Below are positions 13,592 through 14,047 of a stretch of DNA of 14,047 nucleotides, piece after piece. Numbering within the stretch: the stretch's first letter is position 1; every line of letters starts with the position of its first letter. Origin of the DNA: F1-60-MAGs149 sp044369995 (lineage in GTDB: Bacteria; Actinomycetota; Thermoleophilia; Gaiellales; F1-60-MAGs149). The notes below the pieces were generated by a model. It searched no databases. It had not been told where the DNA came from and saw nothing but the letters and a program-made list of their open reading frames with translations. The stretch is from NCBI GenBank assembly GCA_044369995.1, contig JBILWG010000034.1:1-14047 (forward strand). The letters run 5' to 3'. The translations under genes were made by a program, and so were the position numbers.

Positions 13592-14047
13592 ATGGCCAAG
13601 GACCTGCCGATCGGGAAACTCCTTCGCGAGTGCGGGTACGCATCCGACACTGCGCAGGCCGCGGGACGCGAGGCTCTCGACGCCGCCGGTGTGACGCGTC
13701 CGGGGAAGGACCGGATCGTCGAGTGGAAGCGACCGGACGTCGTCGCAGTCCTCAAGGCGCGCGTCACGCTTCTCTGCGGCCCGTGCCGCGAGGCCGGCCT
13801 CGGCCACGACTACCCCGAGGCGATCATGGCCGGCGCCGGCGACCGCTGCGTGGTCTGCGAGGGCAGTGCCACCCGACGTGGTGCGCTGATCCTGATCCGT
13901 GCCTGCCAGCGTGCGCGCTTCCATCGCGTGATCTTCGTCGGCGGCAACCCCGACGTGCACCGCGAGCTGCCGCTGCTCCTCAGCAGCGACCTCGACGTCC
14001 GCGTCGTCGATGGCATGGCATCACGGCCGGGGCGTGACGTCCAGCGC
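13592..14047 (+). CDS. Unrecognised protein with two CxxC pairs, 3'-truncated
   Basis: 152 codons are present and the frame is still open at the window end. The start ATG 13592 lies 14 bases after the preceding stop, with GGAG (13581-13584) as a likely ribosome binding site, so it is probably in an operon with the trans-sulfuration-type gene. Residues 1-55 are polar and possibly helical ('GKLLRECGYASDTAQAAGRE'). Cys62-x2-Cys65 ('LLCGPCREAG') and Cys86-x2-Cys89 ('CVVCEG'), 20 residues apart, form a typical zinc-ribbon arrangement. A segment 'RVIFVGGNPDVHRELPLLL' (112-130) looks like a beta-strand and glycine turn of a Rossmann-like fold. I do not recognise the family and assign no function. 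Confidence 0.75.
   Translation, partial: MAKDLPIGKLLRECGYASDTAQAAGREALDAAGVTRPGKDRIVEWKRPDVVAVLKARVTLLCGPCREAGLGHDYPEAIMAGAGDRCVVCEGSATRRGALILIRACQRARFHRVIFVGGNPDVHRELPLLLSSDLDVRVVDGMASRPGRDVQR

Noticed and set aside
1..14047. Search for CRISPR, tRNA/rRNA, insertion sequences, phage or defence genes
   Set aside because: No spaced direct repeats, cloverleaf sequences, transposase or integrase motifs, or terminal inverted repeats were seen by eye; a tRNA or profile search could still find something short.

Overview
The window is GC-rich, gene-dense bacterial DNA with G/C-dominated third codon positions, many GTG starts, 3-8 base gene overlaps, and TANNNT boxes placed 6-8 bases before many start codons. 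Together with the gene content (tandem EamA transporters, a stand-alone TrpB2, an Nramp-like transporter paired with a PRC-barrel/MgtE_N-like protein), this suggests a high-GC actinobacterium, possibly of the Thermoleophilia/Solirubrobacterales type. That placement is inference; no rRNA or marker gene is present.

Layout. (A) 1-3534, minus strand: a run of four paralogous EamA/DMT-type membrane transporters in one apparent operon, the last one leaving the window at base 1. (B) 3535-3607: a 73-base divergent promoter region. (C) 3608-4066, plus: a MaoC-like hot-dog hydratase. (D) 4081-4134: a very long hairpin with a C13/G11 core between convergent genes. (E) 4145-5506, minus: TrpB2-type tryptophan synthase beta chain, followed upstream by a 10-bp inverted repeat and then (F) 5582-6751, minus: a thiolase. 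(G) 6803-8660, plus: a PRC-barrel/MgtE_N-like soluble protein overlapping an Nramp-family transporter whose two metal-site motifs depart from the canonical ones. (H) 8705-10764, plus: a Rieske non-heme-iron oxygenase alpha subunit overlapping a six-helix K+ channel-like protein. (I) 10761-12308, minus: a DEAD-box RNA helicase with a basic repeat-rich tail; its stop codon shares a CTAG with the channel's stop. (J) 12471-13577, plus: a cystathionine gamma-synthase/lyase-type PLP enzyme, then (K) 13592 to the window end: an unrecognised protein with two CxxC pairs.

How they fit: the MaoC hydratase and thiolase are both acyl-CoA enzymes of beta-oxidation type, though they are not in one operon. 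Region G reads as a divalent-cation uptake unit, possibly for Mg2+. Region H pairs an oxidative enzyme with an ion channel and has no obvious shared pathway. No phage, transposon, CRISPR array, RNA gene or defence island was seen. The least ordinary features are the window-wide leaderless promoter geometry, the four-gene transporter array, the altered Nramp motifs with their PRC/MgtE_N partner, the thiolase Q312 substitution, and the C/G homopolymer hairpin.
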